Assembly (NCBI GenBank): GCA_007127935.1
Contig: SKYL01000053.1
Location: forward strand, 1 to 8,147
From: Halorhodospira sp.
Lineage (GTDB): Bacteria; Pseudomonadota; Gammaproteobacteria; Nitrococcales; Halorhodospiraceae
Reading direction: 5' to 3'
Length of the DNA stretch: 8,147 nucleotides
Within the stretch, counting starts at the first letter, position 1; each line of letters begins with the position of its first letter. Shown here piece after piece: positions 1-7,271 of the stretch. The notes beneath the pieces are model-generated. The model did no database searches. It had not been told where the DNA came from and saw only the letters and a program-made list of their open reading frames with translations. The translations under genes were made by a program, and so were the position numbers.

Positions 1-117
1 AAGCGCGGGGAGATCGAGAAGGCGTTGAGCGAGGCGCTGCGGCCGTACCAAGAGGACGGCGGCTCCATCGTGATGCCTTCCAGCTCCTGGTGCGTGACGG
101 CGCGGGCGCCGGGGTAA
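1..117 (+). CDS. C-terminal end of a probable class I SAM-dependent methyltransferase (5' partial)
   Basis: The reading frame is open from the first base and ends at TAA 115-117, giving 38 residues. They contain the stretch EALRPYQEDGG followed by MPSSSWCVTARAPG. A closing strand of the type 'lPsssWlvtAra' after an 'alrpY...dGg' segment is typical of the last beta strands of many proteobacterial class I SAM-dependent methyltransferases. The SAM-binding motifs lie outside the window, so the substrate cannot be named and the family call rests on this short tail. The gene converges on the sensor-kinase operon, and its stop is 22 bases from the kinase stop codon. No hairpin with a T-run separates them. 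It could belong to another family with a similar C-terminus, but the frame itself is solid. Confidence 0.45.
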   Translation, partial: KRGEIEKALSEALRPYQEDGGSIVMPSSSWCVTARAPG

Positions 118-139
118 GGGCGATGCGGCCGTGGGACGC

Positions 140-3100
140 TTATTCGGGCTGTATCAAGTGGTAGCGGTTCTTGCCCGCCAGTTTGGCTTGGTACATGGCT
201 TGATCGGCCTGGCGCAGCAACCGCTCCGCATCGGTCGGTTGCGCTTGCGGGTAGAAGGTCACCCCGAGACTGGCGGAGACCCGGAGCGTTCGGTCTTCGT
301 CGGTCACGGGTTCGGCCACCGTTTCGAGCAGCCGGGTCAGTAATGCCGGGCATACGTCGATGTCCGGCAGATCCGGCAGCAGCAGCACGAACTCGTCCCC
401 GCCGAGGCGGGCCAGGGTGTCGCCCTCGCGCAGGACGCCCTTCATCCGCTCGGCGAGGGTGACCAGCAGCCGGTCACCGGCCTCGTGGCCGTAACGGTCG
501 TTGATCTCCTTGAAGCCGTCGAGATCGAGAAAGCCCACGGCAAGCCGCTCACTACGCCGCACCGCCCGCGCCATGGCTTGCTCCATGCGGTCGGCCAGCA
601 GGATGCGGTTGGGGAGGCGGGTCAGCGCGTCGTGGTGGGCGCTCTGCTCCAGCCGGCGCTCGTGGGCCTTCTGATCGCTGATGTCCGAAAAGAGCGCAAC
701 GAAGCGGCGGGCGCGGTGGTCCGCATCGCGCACGGCGCTGATGGTCAGCAGTTCGGCGTAGATATCCCCGTCCTTGCGGCGGTTCCAGATCTCTCCCGTC
801 CACATCTCCTCGTCCTTGAGGCTCTGCCACATCCGCTCGTAGAACGCGCGGTCCTGCCGCCCGGAGTTGAGGATGCGCGGGTTTTTGCCGATCACCTCGT
901 CGCGGCGGTAGCCGGTGATCCGGCTGAAGGCCGCGTTGACGTCGAGGATGGTGCCCTCGGCGTCGGTGATCAGGATCCCCTCGTTGGCGTGCTCGAAGAC
1001 GCTGGCGGCCTCCTTGAGCTTCTCCGCGGACCGCTTGCGCTCCAGCAGGTTGCGCACCCGCGCCTGCACCACCGGGACCGCCACCGGTTTGGCGATGAAG
1101 TCGTCCGCTCCCAGTTCGAGCCCCTTGACTTGGGTCTCGGTGCTGTCGTCGGCGGTGACCAGGACGACCGGGATGCCCCGTCCCCGGGGGCAGGCGCGCA
1201 GGCGTTCCAGGGTCTCCAGTCCATCCATCCCGGGCATCATCACGTCGAGCAGGATCAGATCGGGAGGGTTCTGCCGAACGATCTTGAGCGCATCGGGGCC
1301 GGAAGTGGCGATGGTGAGGTCGTACTCGTCCGTCAGCGCGCGGGATAGGGTGTGGAGGTTGGCCGGGAGGTCGTCGACCAGCAGGATGCCGGCCTTCTCC
1401 GAGGCCTCCGGCGTCACGCCGGGTTCCGGCGCGTTACGGCGATTCGGTCGGTCGGGCGCCGGGGCGTGCGCCCCGGATTCGGACGCGGCCTCCCCGGAGG
1501 CGCGGGGCGCGGCGCTGCTCCCGGCGGTGCGGGTTGGGGATGGGCGGTCGGCGCCTTCCGGCAAGGTCTCCAAGCGGACGCGGAACCAGAAGCGCGAGCC
1601 CTTGCCCGGTGTGCTCTCGACGCCGGCCTCGCCGTCCATCGCTTCGGCCAGCCGGCTGACGATGGAGAGGCCCAGGCCGGTACCGCCGAAGCGTCGGGTG
1701 GGGGAGTTGTCCGCCTGGCTGAACGGTTTGAAGAGCAAGTCCCGCTGCTCCGGGGTGATGCCGATGCCGGTGTCGCTGACGGTGAATTCGAGTACGGCCT
1801 TGGACGCCTCCTCGGCGGCGACCCGTCCTTCGATGCGTACCTCGCCGTGTTCGGTGAACTTGACGGCGTTGTTGATCAGGTTGGTGAGCATCTGGTGGAG
1901 CCGGTGGGGGTCGCCGCGGTAACGCGCTTGGGGCGGGCCGTGCCATTGGGCGGTGAGTCGGAGCCCCTTTTCGGCTGCGCTGGTGGTGAAGAGGGTTTCG
2001 GTCTCGCGGATGAGCTCGGCGGTGGCGACGACGCCCGCCTCGAGATCGAGGCGGCCGGCCTCGATCTTGGAGAGGTCGAGGATGTCGTTGAGCAGGTTCA
2101 GCAGGGACCTCCCGGAGTGGAGGATGGTGCGTGCGTACTCTTTAGTCACTGCCGGCCCGGAAGGCCCGGAGAGCAGCAGTTGCGCCATGCCGAGGACGCC
2201 GTTGAGCGGAGTGCGGATCTCATGGCTCATGGTGGCGAGGAAGCGGCTCTTGGCGATGTTGGCCGCCTCGGCGGCGGCCTTCGCCTCCACCAGGGCGTGG
2301 TGGTGCGACGCCACCTCACCGGCCATGCGGTTGACGTCGTTACCGAGTTCGGCCAACTCATCGGCCCCGCGCACGGGCACGCGGGCGTCGTAGCGGCCGG
2401 CCGCGATGCCGCGCACACTTTCGCGCAACGCTTGAACCGGCCGTGATACGAAACGGTCCATAAACAGGCCGAGCACCAGGAAGGAGAGCAGCAGGATCAG
2501 GCCGTAGATGGCCAGGCGCGTCTGGAAGCGTTGCACCAACTGGGCGTCGTAGCGGTCCATCGGCACCTTGATGCTCATCACGCCGCGCAGGTCGCCCTCC
2601 CCGTAGTCGTAGGAGGCGCCGGGATAGGCTCGGCGGATGCTCTCCGGCGCGTCGTCCTCCGACCCGTGGCAGAGCAGGCAGTAGCCCTCGATCCAGATCG
2701 GCGCGGTGTAGTGGAACCACCGTGTCCCGTCCTCCTTGACGATCGGCTCCATGCGCTCCTCGGCCGATGGGTTGTCCCGGTAGTAGTCCATCGCCGCCAG
2801 TTCGAACGAGTCGGCGCGATTGGCCGGATTGCGCGGGCGGTCCGAGACGTTGTTGAAGCGGTAGCCGTTGTCGACCCACTCCTTGTAGTCGTCCGATATG
2901 CGGGTCATGGCGTGGGCGGGTAGAAAGCCGAGGGTCTGGTCGTCGACCGGCAGGCCGCTCTCGATGAACTGATGGTGGTAGATGCGGCGCGTGGCCATGA
3001 GGAGACCGCGGATGGTCTGCACGGTGGTCTCCAACTCGGTGCGCTGATCGTGGGAGATCTGACGCCAGGTGATCGTTGCGTCCGCCGCCAGCACCGCCGC

Positions 3101-3145
3101 CAGCGAGAATCCGAGAATGGTCCAGATGCGCGTGCGCAGCTTCAT
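140..3145 (-). CDS. Heme-c (DUF3365) membrane hybrid sensor kinase with receiver, PAS and GGDEF diguanylate cyclase domain
   Basis: A 1001-residue inner-membrane signalling protein that probably turns a periplasmic redox or gas signal into c-di-GMP. Domains in order: TM helix about 7-23; periplasmic DUF3365 (Tll0287-like) domain about 31-206 with a heme-c motif CLLCH at 156-160; TM helix about 212-231; HAMP about 230-278; HisKA with MSHEIRTPLNG and phospho-acceptor His308; HATPase with N-box Asn426, DTGIG from Asp458 and a GGTGLG lid motif near 488; a Pro/Ala-rich linker about 533-585; receiver about 586-701 with acidic pair Asp591/Asp592, phospho-acceptor Asp634, Thr664 and Lys686; PAS about 713-829; GGDEF domain about 833-996. 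The GGDEF signature (915-919) is intact and is preceded by an RxxD inhibitory site (906-909), so an active, feedback-controlled cyclase is expected. There is no EAL domain. The ATG at 3145 is preferred because AAGGAG sits six bases before it; an in-frame ATG at 3172 would overlap the upstream gene. It is the second gene of an operon, and its kinase core is nearly identical to that of the upstream gene. Confidence 0.93.
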   Translation of the reverse strand: MKLRTRIWTILGFSLAAVLAADATITWRQISHDQRTELETTVQTIRGLLMATRRIYHHQFIESGLPVDDQTLGFLPAHAMTRISDDYKEWVDNGYRFNNVSDRPRNPANRADSFELAAMDYYRDNPSAEERMEPIVKEDGTRWFHYTAPIWIEGYCLLCHGSEDDAPESIRRAYPGASYDYGEGDLRGVMSIKVPMDRYDAQLVQRFQTRLAIYGLILLLSFLVLGLFMDRFVSRPVQALRESVRGIAAGRYDARVPVRGADELAELGNDVNRMAGEVASHHHALVEAKAAAEAANIAKSRFLATMSHEIRTPLNGVLGMAQLLLSGPSGPAVTKEYARTILHSGRSLLNLLNDILDLSKIEAGRLDLEAGVVATAELIRETETLFTTSAAEKGLRLTAQWHGPPQARYRGDPHRLHQMLTNLINNAVKFTEHGEVRIEGRVAAEEASKAVLEFTVSDTGIGITPEQRDLLFKPFSQADNSPTRRFGGTGLGLSIVSRLAEAMDGEAGVESTPGKGSRFWFRVRLETLPEGADRPSPTRTAGSSAAPRASGEAASESGAHAPAPDRPNRRNAPEPGVTPEASEKAGILLVDDLPANLHTLSRALTDEYDLTIATSGPDALKIVRQNPPDLILLDVMMPGMDGLETLERLRACPRGRGIPVVLVTADDSTETQVKGLELGADDFIAKPVAVPVVQARVRNLLERKRSAEKLKEAASVFEHANEGILITDAEGTILDVNAAFSRITGYRRDEVIGKNPRILNSGRQDRAFYERMWQSLKDEEMWTGEIWNRRKDGDIYAELLTISAVRDADHRARRFVALFSDISDQKAHERRLEQSAHHDALTRLPNRILLADRMEQAMARAVRRSERLAVGFLDLDGFKEINDRYGHEAGDRLLVTLAERMKGVLREGDTLARLGGDEFVLLLPDLPDIDVCPALLTRLLETVAEPVTDEDRTLRVSASLGVTFYPQAQPTDAERLLRQADQAMYQAKLAGKNRYHLIQPE
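1547..2290. repeat. Kinase-core direct repeat, copy A (in the heme-sensor kinase gene)
   Basis: This 744-bp segment encodes the residues from VEAKAAAEAAN through LPEGAD, covering HisKA and HATPase. It pairs without any indel with copy B at 3900-4643, offset 2353 bases, in the same orientation and reading phase. I count 19 amino-acid differences in 248 positions (about 92% identity). DNA similarity by eye is about nine bases in ten. It includes one uninterrupted identical run of 69 bases (2024-2092) that extends to 116 bases with a single mismatch (1977-2092). Similarity falls off sharply on both sides, where the neighbouring domains are unrelated (HAMP here, GAF in copy B; different receivers). 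Confidence 0.9.
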
Positions 3146-3151
3146 CGTGGT

Positions 3152-3157
3152 CTCCTT
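3152..3157 (-). promoter_or_regulatory. Ribosome binding site that decides the heme-sensor kinase start
   Basis: On the minus strand the sequence reads TAAGGAGACCACGATG. AAGGAG is a near-consensus Shine-Dalgarno with a six-base spacer to the ATG at 3145. Its first A residues are part of the TAA stop of the upstream kinase (3158-3156), so ribosomes ending the first gene finish on the binding site of the second. This points to translational coupling and roughly matched amounts of the two proteins. It also argues against the longer in-frame start at 3172. Confidence 0.8.
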
Positions 3158-6100
3158 ACCGTGTCTCTCCATTGTCCGGGCACGCCGTGAGGATTCGGGT
3201 CAACGCCTGGTGGACGTTGTCAAAACGAAACGCGTCGACATCGGGGCGCATGGCGGCCAGCTCACCGGCCAGCGGCGTGCCGGCGACCATCGCCTCCAGC
3301 TCGGCGAACCCGTCAACGGCGGCGAACTTGGCTTGCTCCAGCAACGGTAGCAGGGCGGATGCCCTTTCACGAAACGCCGGCCAGTCCAGCGGTGGGGCGT
3401 CGGCTTCGGCCTCGGGCGCCGCGTCCTCGGGGGCGGGGCGGTGTGCCCCGGCCGGCACGCTCGGCAACCACTGCTCCAACACCCCGGCGAGGGCCTCCAG
3501 GTCGACCGGCTTGGTCAGGTAGTCGTCCATCCCGGCGCTCAGACCGCGCTCGCGGTCTTCGGGGAAGGCGCTGGCGGTCAGCCCGATGATCGGGATCGGT
3601 GGCCGTTGCTCGGCCCGCTCCCAGGCGCGGATCTGCTCGGTGGCGCCGTAGCCGTCCAGCACCGGCATCTGCACGTCCATCAGGATGGCGTCGATGTGAT
3701 CGGCGTCGGCCATGGTGCGTTCAACGCCCTGCCGGCCGTCTTCCGCCATCTCGATCTCGACCCCCAGCTTCTTCAGCACATGGCGGATGATGACTTGATT
3801 GTCGTAGTGGTCCTCGACCAGCAGGACCCGGCCCTTCAGGCGTGGCGGCTGCCCCCTTTCCGCCGTTTCGGTATCGGCGGTACGGGTTGCGGGCTGTGGA
3901 TCGGCGCCTTCCGGCAGGGCCTCCAGGCGGACGCGGAACCAGAAGCGCGAGCCCTTGCCCGGTGTGCTCTCGACGCCGGCCTCGCCGTCCATGGCCTCGG
4001 CGAGCCGGCTGACGATGGAGAGGCCCAGGCCGGTGCCGCCGAACCGGCGGGTGGCGGAGCTGTCGGCCTGGTTGAACGGTTTGAAGAGCAAGTCCCGCTG
4101 CTCCGGGGTGACGCCGATGCCGGTGTCGCTGACGGCGAACTCGAGTACGGCTTTCGATGCCTCCTCGGCGGCGGCCCGTCCTTCGATGTGTACCTCGCCG
4201 TGTTCGGTGAACTTGACGGCGTTGTTGATCAGGTTGGTGAGCATCTGGCGCAGCCGGTGGGGGTCGCCGCGGTAACACGCCCCGGGCGGGCCTTGCCATT
4301 GGGCGGTGAGTTGGAGCCCCTTCTCGGCCGCGCTGGTGGTGAAGAGGGTTTCGGTCTCGCGGATGAGCTCGGCGGGGGCGACGACGCCCGCCTCGAGATC
4401 GAGGCGGCCGGCCTCGATCTTGGAGAGGTCGAGGATGTCGTTGAGTAGGTTCAGCAGGGACCTTCCGGAGTGGAGGATGGTGCGTGCGTACTCTTGGGTC
4501 ACCGCCGGTTCGGAGGGTTCGGAGAGCAGCAGTTGCGCCATGCCGAGGACGCCGTTGAGCGGAGTGCGGATCTCGTGGCTCATGGTCGCGAGGAAGCGGC
4601 TCTTGGAGACATTGGCCGCCTCGGCGGCGGCCTTCGCCTCCACCAGGGCGGCTTGGGTCCGTCTGCGCTCGATGGCCGCGCCCAAGACGCTGGCCACGGT
4701 CTTGAGCATGGCCAACTCGTCATCCGCCCAGCTTCTCTCCCGTTGAACGCTGTCGAAACCGATATAGCCGGTGAGGGTGCCGTGGGCGCCGTACGTCGCC
4801 ATCATCATCGCCGACTGGATGCCCTGAGCCTGGAGCTCCGCCCTTTCCGCCGCGGCCTCCGGCGGCAGCGCGCTGAGCCGCGGGATGCGGACCAGCCCTT
4901 CACGCATGAAGCACTCTTTCCACCAGGGCAGGGCACTGGTGGGCAGGTTCTGGATCCTGTCGATCTGCGCCGGAATCCCCGCCGCGCACCACTCGTGCGT
5001 GTTGGTCATCGCGCCGAAGTCATCGGAGAATTCAAAGAGGTAGCTGCGGTCCACCGCAAAGAGGGTGCCCAGGCGTTGCAAGCAGTCATCGAGGGCTTGG
5101 TCGAAGGCGTGGTCGTCGCCGGCGGTCGCCAGGGCGGTAGCGGTTTCGGAGGTGATGCGCTGGAACGCCAGTTGCTGCTGCATGCGTGCTTCGGCGCCGC
5201 TCCGCTGCATCTCCGAGGCGATTCGGTCGATGAACATCTCCAGCAGCGCCGGGGCCAGCCGGGCGGTATCGCTCTTCATGGGGCGGCGTCCGAGGGTCGC
5301 CAGAATGCCCAACGGCTGGTTCTGCTTGTCCGGCAGCGGGCTGCCGGCGTAGGCGGTGACCCCCATGTCGATGAGCAATTGGTCTCGTGGAAAGAGGGAC
5401 TGGATGCCGTCCGTATAGCAGCAGACCCCGCTCTGCATCACCTCGGCGCAGGGGGTCTCCGCCAGTCCATAGGAGAACGGTGTCACCGGCCGGCCGTCGG
5501 CCCAACCGTCGATCACGTCGACGTGGCGCCCCTCCTCGCGGAGCCGGCCGACGAAGGCGATGTCGGTGCCCATGATCTCGGTCAACAGCCGGCAGGCGCC
5601 GCGATAGAAATCGGTCCCGCTCAGCCGGGCCAGATCGCCGTTGAGCGCGGTGAGTACCTGTTCGAAGAGCTTGCGTTCGGTGATGTCCAGAAAGGTGGCC
5701 AGGCTGCCGATCCGGCGGTCGCCTTCATGCAGCGGCACCACCAGCAGCTCGACCGGGAACGCCTCGCCGTTCTTCCTCCAGAACCACTCCTCGGCCCGCC
5801 GCTCCCGGCCGTCGGTGTTGGTCAGGTAGATCGGGCAGTCTCGTTCCGGATAGCGGTCGCCGCCGGGATGGGTGTGGTGAAAGAGTTGGTGCTGATTTTG
5901 CCCCAGCACTTCGAATTCCCGGTAGCCCAGGCAGCGCAGCGCGGCGGCGTTGATGAAGGTGCAGCGCCCCTGTAGATCGACCCCGAAGACGCCCTCGGCC
6001 AGGCTGGAGAGCAGCTTCAGACGGAAGTCCCGCTGCCGTGCCACGCGCCGGCGCACGGCGGCGAGGGCAAGCCCGATCACCAGAGCGAAAGCGGCAATGG

Positions 6101-7169
6101 ACAGCAACAGGATCAGTTGCCACTGCCAGTGTTGCCAGGCGTCCCGGACGGTGAGGGCCGGGGTGTGGTCGAAAGGGGGCAAGCGCAAGGCCCGGGCCAG
6201 ATGCTCTACCGGCATATAGTCGGCAGGGGGCGCGAACCCGCCGAACCCGCCGGAGCGGGCCACCGGGTGGTCGGCATCGAGCAGCATCAGGGCCGCGGTG
6301 ATCCGCCGCAACGGCTCCTGAGGGACATGGGGCAGCGCGACGAACGCCCACTCCGGGTAGAGCCGGGTCGATGTCAGGTAGGGGAAGCCGGGGTGGTCCT
6401 GGCGATGGAGCACCCGAAACGGATCGGGCTCCAGCGAGCCTTCGTGGACCATCTCTTCGATGATGCCGGTGCGGATGAAGCCGACTTCGGCCTCCTCGGC
6501 CAGAACGGCGTTCACCACCGCGTCGTGGCTGCCGAGCGTCTTCATGGTGACATCGTCCGGCAGCCGGATCCCGGCCTGGAGCAGTTCGTAGGCCTGGGTT
6601 TGGTAGCCGCCGAGAAACCGGGGGCCGGGGACGGCCAAGGTGCGTCCTTTGAGGTCCGCCAAGGTGTGGATGCCCGGCTGATCGTGCCGGGTGATGATCA
6701 CTCCGCCCAGATGGCGGGTGGGCGCCTCGCCTTCGATGCTGATTACGGTGGCCAGGGCGCCGGTGAGGACGTTCCGGTTGCGCAGCCGCATGTAGTGGGC
6801 GGGGTTGGTGAAGAGCAGATCCAGCTCACCGGCCGCCAGGGCCTCCTCGAGGCTGTCGAGGCCGAGTACGTGCAGCTCCACGCGGGTGCCGTCGAGTTGC
6901 TCGCCCAGGTAGTCCGCCAGCGGTTGGTAGCGTCGGGCGACCACCTCCTTGGGCCGGTAGGCGAAGACGCCGAGCCGCAGGGTGGAGACCGGAGCAGCGG
7001 CCGTGGCTGCCGCCTCTCGGTTCTCGGGCGGCGGTCCGGCCCGCGGGGCCTCCGAGGCCAAGGCCGGTGCCCCGCCGGTAAGCCAGCAGAGGGCCAGACC
7101 GATCAGCAACAGCCCCCCGGCGGGGTGGCTGAAGCGGAGTGCGGCCCAAGGGGCCCGTCTGCCCGTCAT
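3156..7169 (-). CDS. TtrS/PhnD-like periplasmic-sensor hybrid histidine kinase (PAS-GAF-GAF-HisKA-HATPase-receiver)
   Basis: A 1337-residue membrane hybrid kinase, first gene of the operon. Domains in order: signal peptide about 1-38 with ALA-S cleavage; PhnD-type periplasmic binding domain about 65-330; TM helix about 350-372; PAS about 383-500; GAF about 514-651; GAF about 671-834; HisKA with phospho-acceptor His865 in MSHEIRTPLNG; HATPase with Asn983 and DTGIG from Asp1015; receiver about 1114-1232 with Glu1119/Asp1120, phospho-acceptor Asp1165, Thr1198 and Lys1220. The sensor carries LLFTNPAHY, LGGVIITR and LTSTRLYPEWAFVALP, closely resembling the tetrathionate sensor TtrS as I remember it. 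The ligand is unknown, though an oxyanion or sulfur compound is plausible by analogy. After the receiver lies a helical tail (about 1261-1330) without a recognisable Hpt histidine motif, and there is no DNA-binding output. The ATG at 7169 is chosen because a signal peptide follows at once and a promoter lies just upstream; its ribosome site is weak (GGA, seven bases away). The open frame continues to 7331, but that would run into the divergent gene. Confidence 0.92.
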   Translation of the reverse strand: MTGRRAPWAALRFSHPAGGLLLIGLALCWLTGGAPALASEAPRAGPPPENREAAATAAAPVSTLRLGVFAYRPKEVVARRYQPLADYLGEQLDGTRVELHVLGLDSLEEALAAGELDLLFTNPAHYMRLRNRNVLTGALATVISIEGEAPTRHLGGVIITRHDQPGIHTLADLKGRTLAVPGPRFLGGYQTQAYELLQAGIRLPDDVTMKTLGSHDAVVNAVLAEEAEVGFIRTGIIEEMVHEGSLEPDPFRVLHRQDHPGFPYLTSTRLYPEWAFVALPHVPQEPLRRITAALMLLDADHPVARSGGFGGFAPPADYMPVEHLARALRLPPFDHTPALTVRDAWQHWQWQLILLLSIAAFALVIGLALAAVRRRVARQRDFRLKLLSSLAEGVFGVDLQGRCTFINAAALRCLGYREFEVLGQNQHQLFHHTHPGGDRYPERDCPIYLTNTDGRERRAEEWFWRKNGEAFPVELLVVPLHEGDRRIGSLATFLDITERKLFEQVLTALNGDLARLSGTDFYRGACRLLTEIMGTDIAFVGRLREEGRHVDVIDGWADGRPVTPFSYGLAETPCAEVMQSGVCCYTDGIQSLFPRDQLLIDMGVTAYAGSPLPDKQNQPLGILATLGRRPMKSDTARLAPALLEMFIDRIASEMQRSGAEARMQQQLAFQRITSETATALATAGDDHAFDQALDDCLQRLGTLFAVDRSYLFEFSDDFGAMTNTHEWCAAGIPAQIDRIQNLPTSALPWWKECFMREGLVRIPRLSALPPEAAAERAELQAQGIQSAMMMATYGAHGTLTGYIGFDSVQRERSWADDELAMLKTVASVLGAAIERRRTQAALVEAKAAAEAANVSKSRFLATMSHEIRTPLNGVLGMAQLLLSEPSEPAVTQEYARTILHSGRSLLNLLNDILDLSKIEAGRLDLEAGVVAPAELIRETETLFTTSAAEKGLQLTAQWQGPPGACYRGDPHRLRQMLTNLINNAVKFTEHGEVHIEGRAAAEEASKAVLEFAVSDTGIGVTPEQRDLLFKPFNQADSSATRRFGGTGLGLSIVSRLAEAMDGEAGVESTPGKGSRFWFRVRLEALPEGADPQPATRTADTETAERGQPPRLKGRVLLVEDHYDNQVIIRHVLKKLGVEIEMAEDGRQGVERTMADADHIDAILMDVQMPVLDGYGATEQIRAWERAEQRPPIPIIGLTASAFPEDRERGLSAGMDDYLTKPVDLEALAGVLEQWLPSVPAGAHRPAPEDAAPEAEADAPPLDWPAFRERASALLPLLEQAKFAAVDGFAELEAMVAGTPLAGELAAMRPDVDAFRFDNVHQALTRILTACPDNGETR
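3900..4643. repeat. Kinase-core direct repeat, copy B (in the TtrS-like kinase gene)
   Basis: Partner of the segment at 1547-2290. The 69-base identical run lies at 4377-4445. The match ends near 4650, where the GAF-to-HisKA linker begins, and near 3900, where the linker to a different type of receiver begins. The edges therefore coincide with domain borders. This suggests either that one gene took its kinase core from the other or that the two cores are being homogenised. Confidence 0.9.
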
Positions 7170-7202
7170 CGCGGAGTCCACGCGTCGTCTAAATCCGTAT
7201 CG

Positions 7203-7231
7203 ATTATAATTAAATATCTCTAGTGTGCCTA
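7203..7231 (-). promoter_or_regulatory. Sigma70-like promoter of the two-kinase operon
   Basis: On the minus strand, TAGGCA (7231-7226, four of six matches to TTGACA) is followed by 17 bases and a perfect TATAAT (7208-7203). Transcription would begin near 7196, giving a leader of about 27 bases before the ATG at 7169. This supports that start choice. The box lies in an AT-rich island (about 7190-7225) that contrasts with the very GC-rich surroundings. Because ATTATAAT is self-complementary, a plus-strand TATAAT also exists at 7205-7210, facing the glycosylase gene, but I see no acceptable -35 for it. No operator palindrome is evident beyond this. Confidence 0.6.
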
Positions 7232-7271
7232 TTACGGCGCCGACAGAAACGGCGGCCGAACCGGGGTGCCG

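Noticed and set aside
118..139. Possible bidirectional terminator between the convergent methyltransferase and kinase stops
   Set aside because: The 22-base gap contains no stable inverted repeat and no T-run on either strand.
1352..2446. Plus-strand open frame of 364 codons opposite the heme-sensor kinase, with a similar-looking frame at 3441-4448
   Set aside because: The two antisense frames resemble each other only because they are shadows of the duplicated kinase core. They have no convincing starts or domain signatures.
3146..3172. Earlier ATG at 3172 for the heme-sensor kinase
   Set aside because: It would overlap the end of the upstream gene, while the ATG at 3145 has a near-consensus AAGGAG at ideal spacing and leads straight into the first TM helix.
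4470..5975. Long open frame on the plus strand (501 codons) opposite the TtrS-like kinase
   Set aside because: It lies wholly antisense to a kinase with recognisable PAS, GAF and HisKA domains, its translation resembles no family I know, and stop-free antisense frames are expected at this GC content.
6117..7223. Plus-strand open frame of 368 codons opposite the sensor domain, ending in the promoter region
   Set aside because: Antisense to the PhnD-like domain and signal peptide, with a composition typical of a GC-rich shadow frame and no recognisable family.
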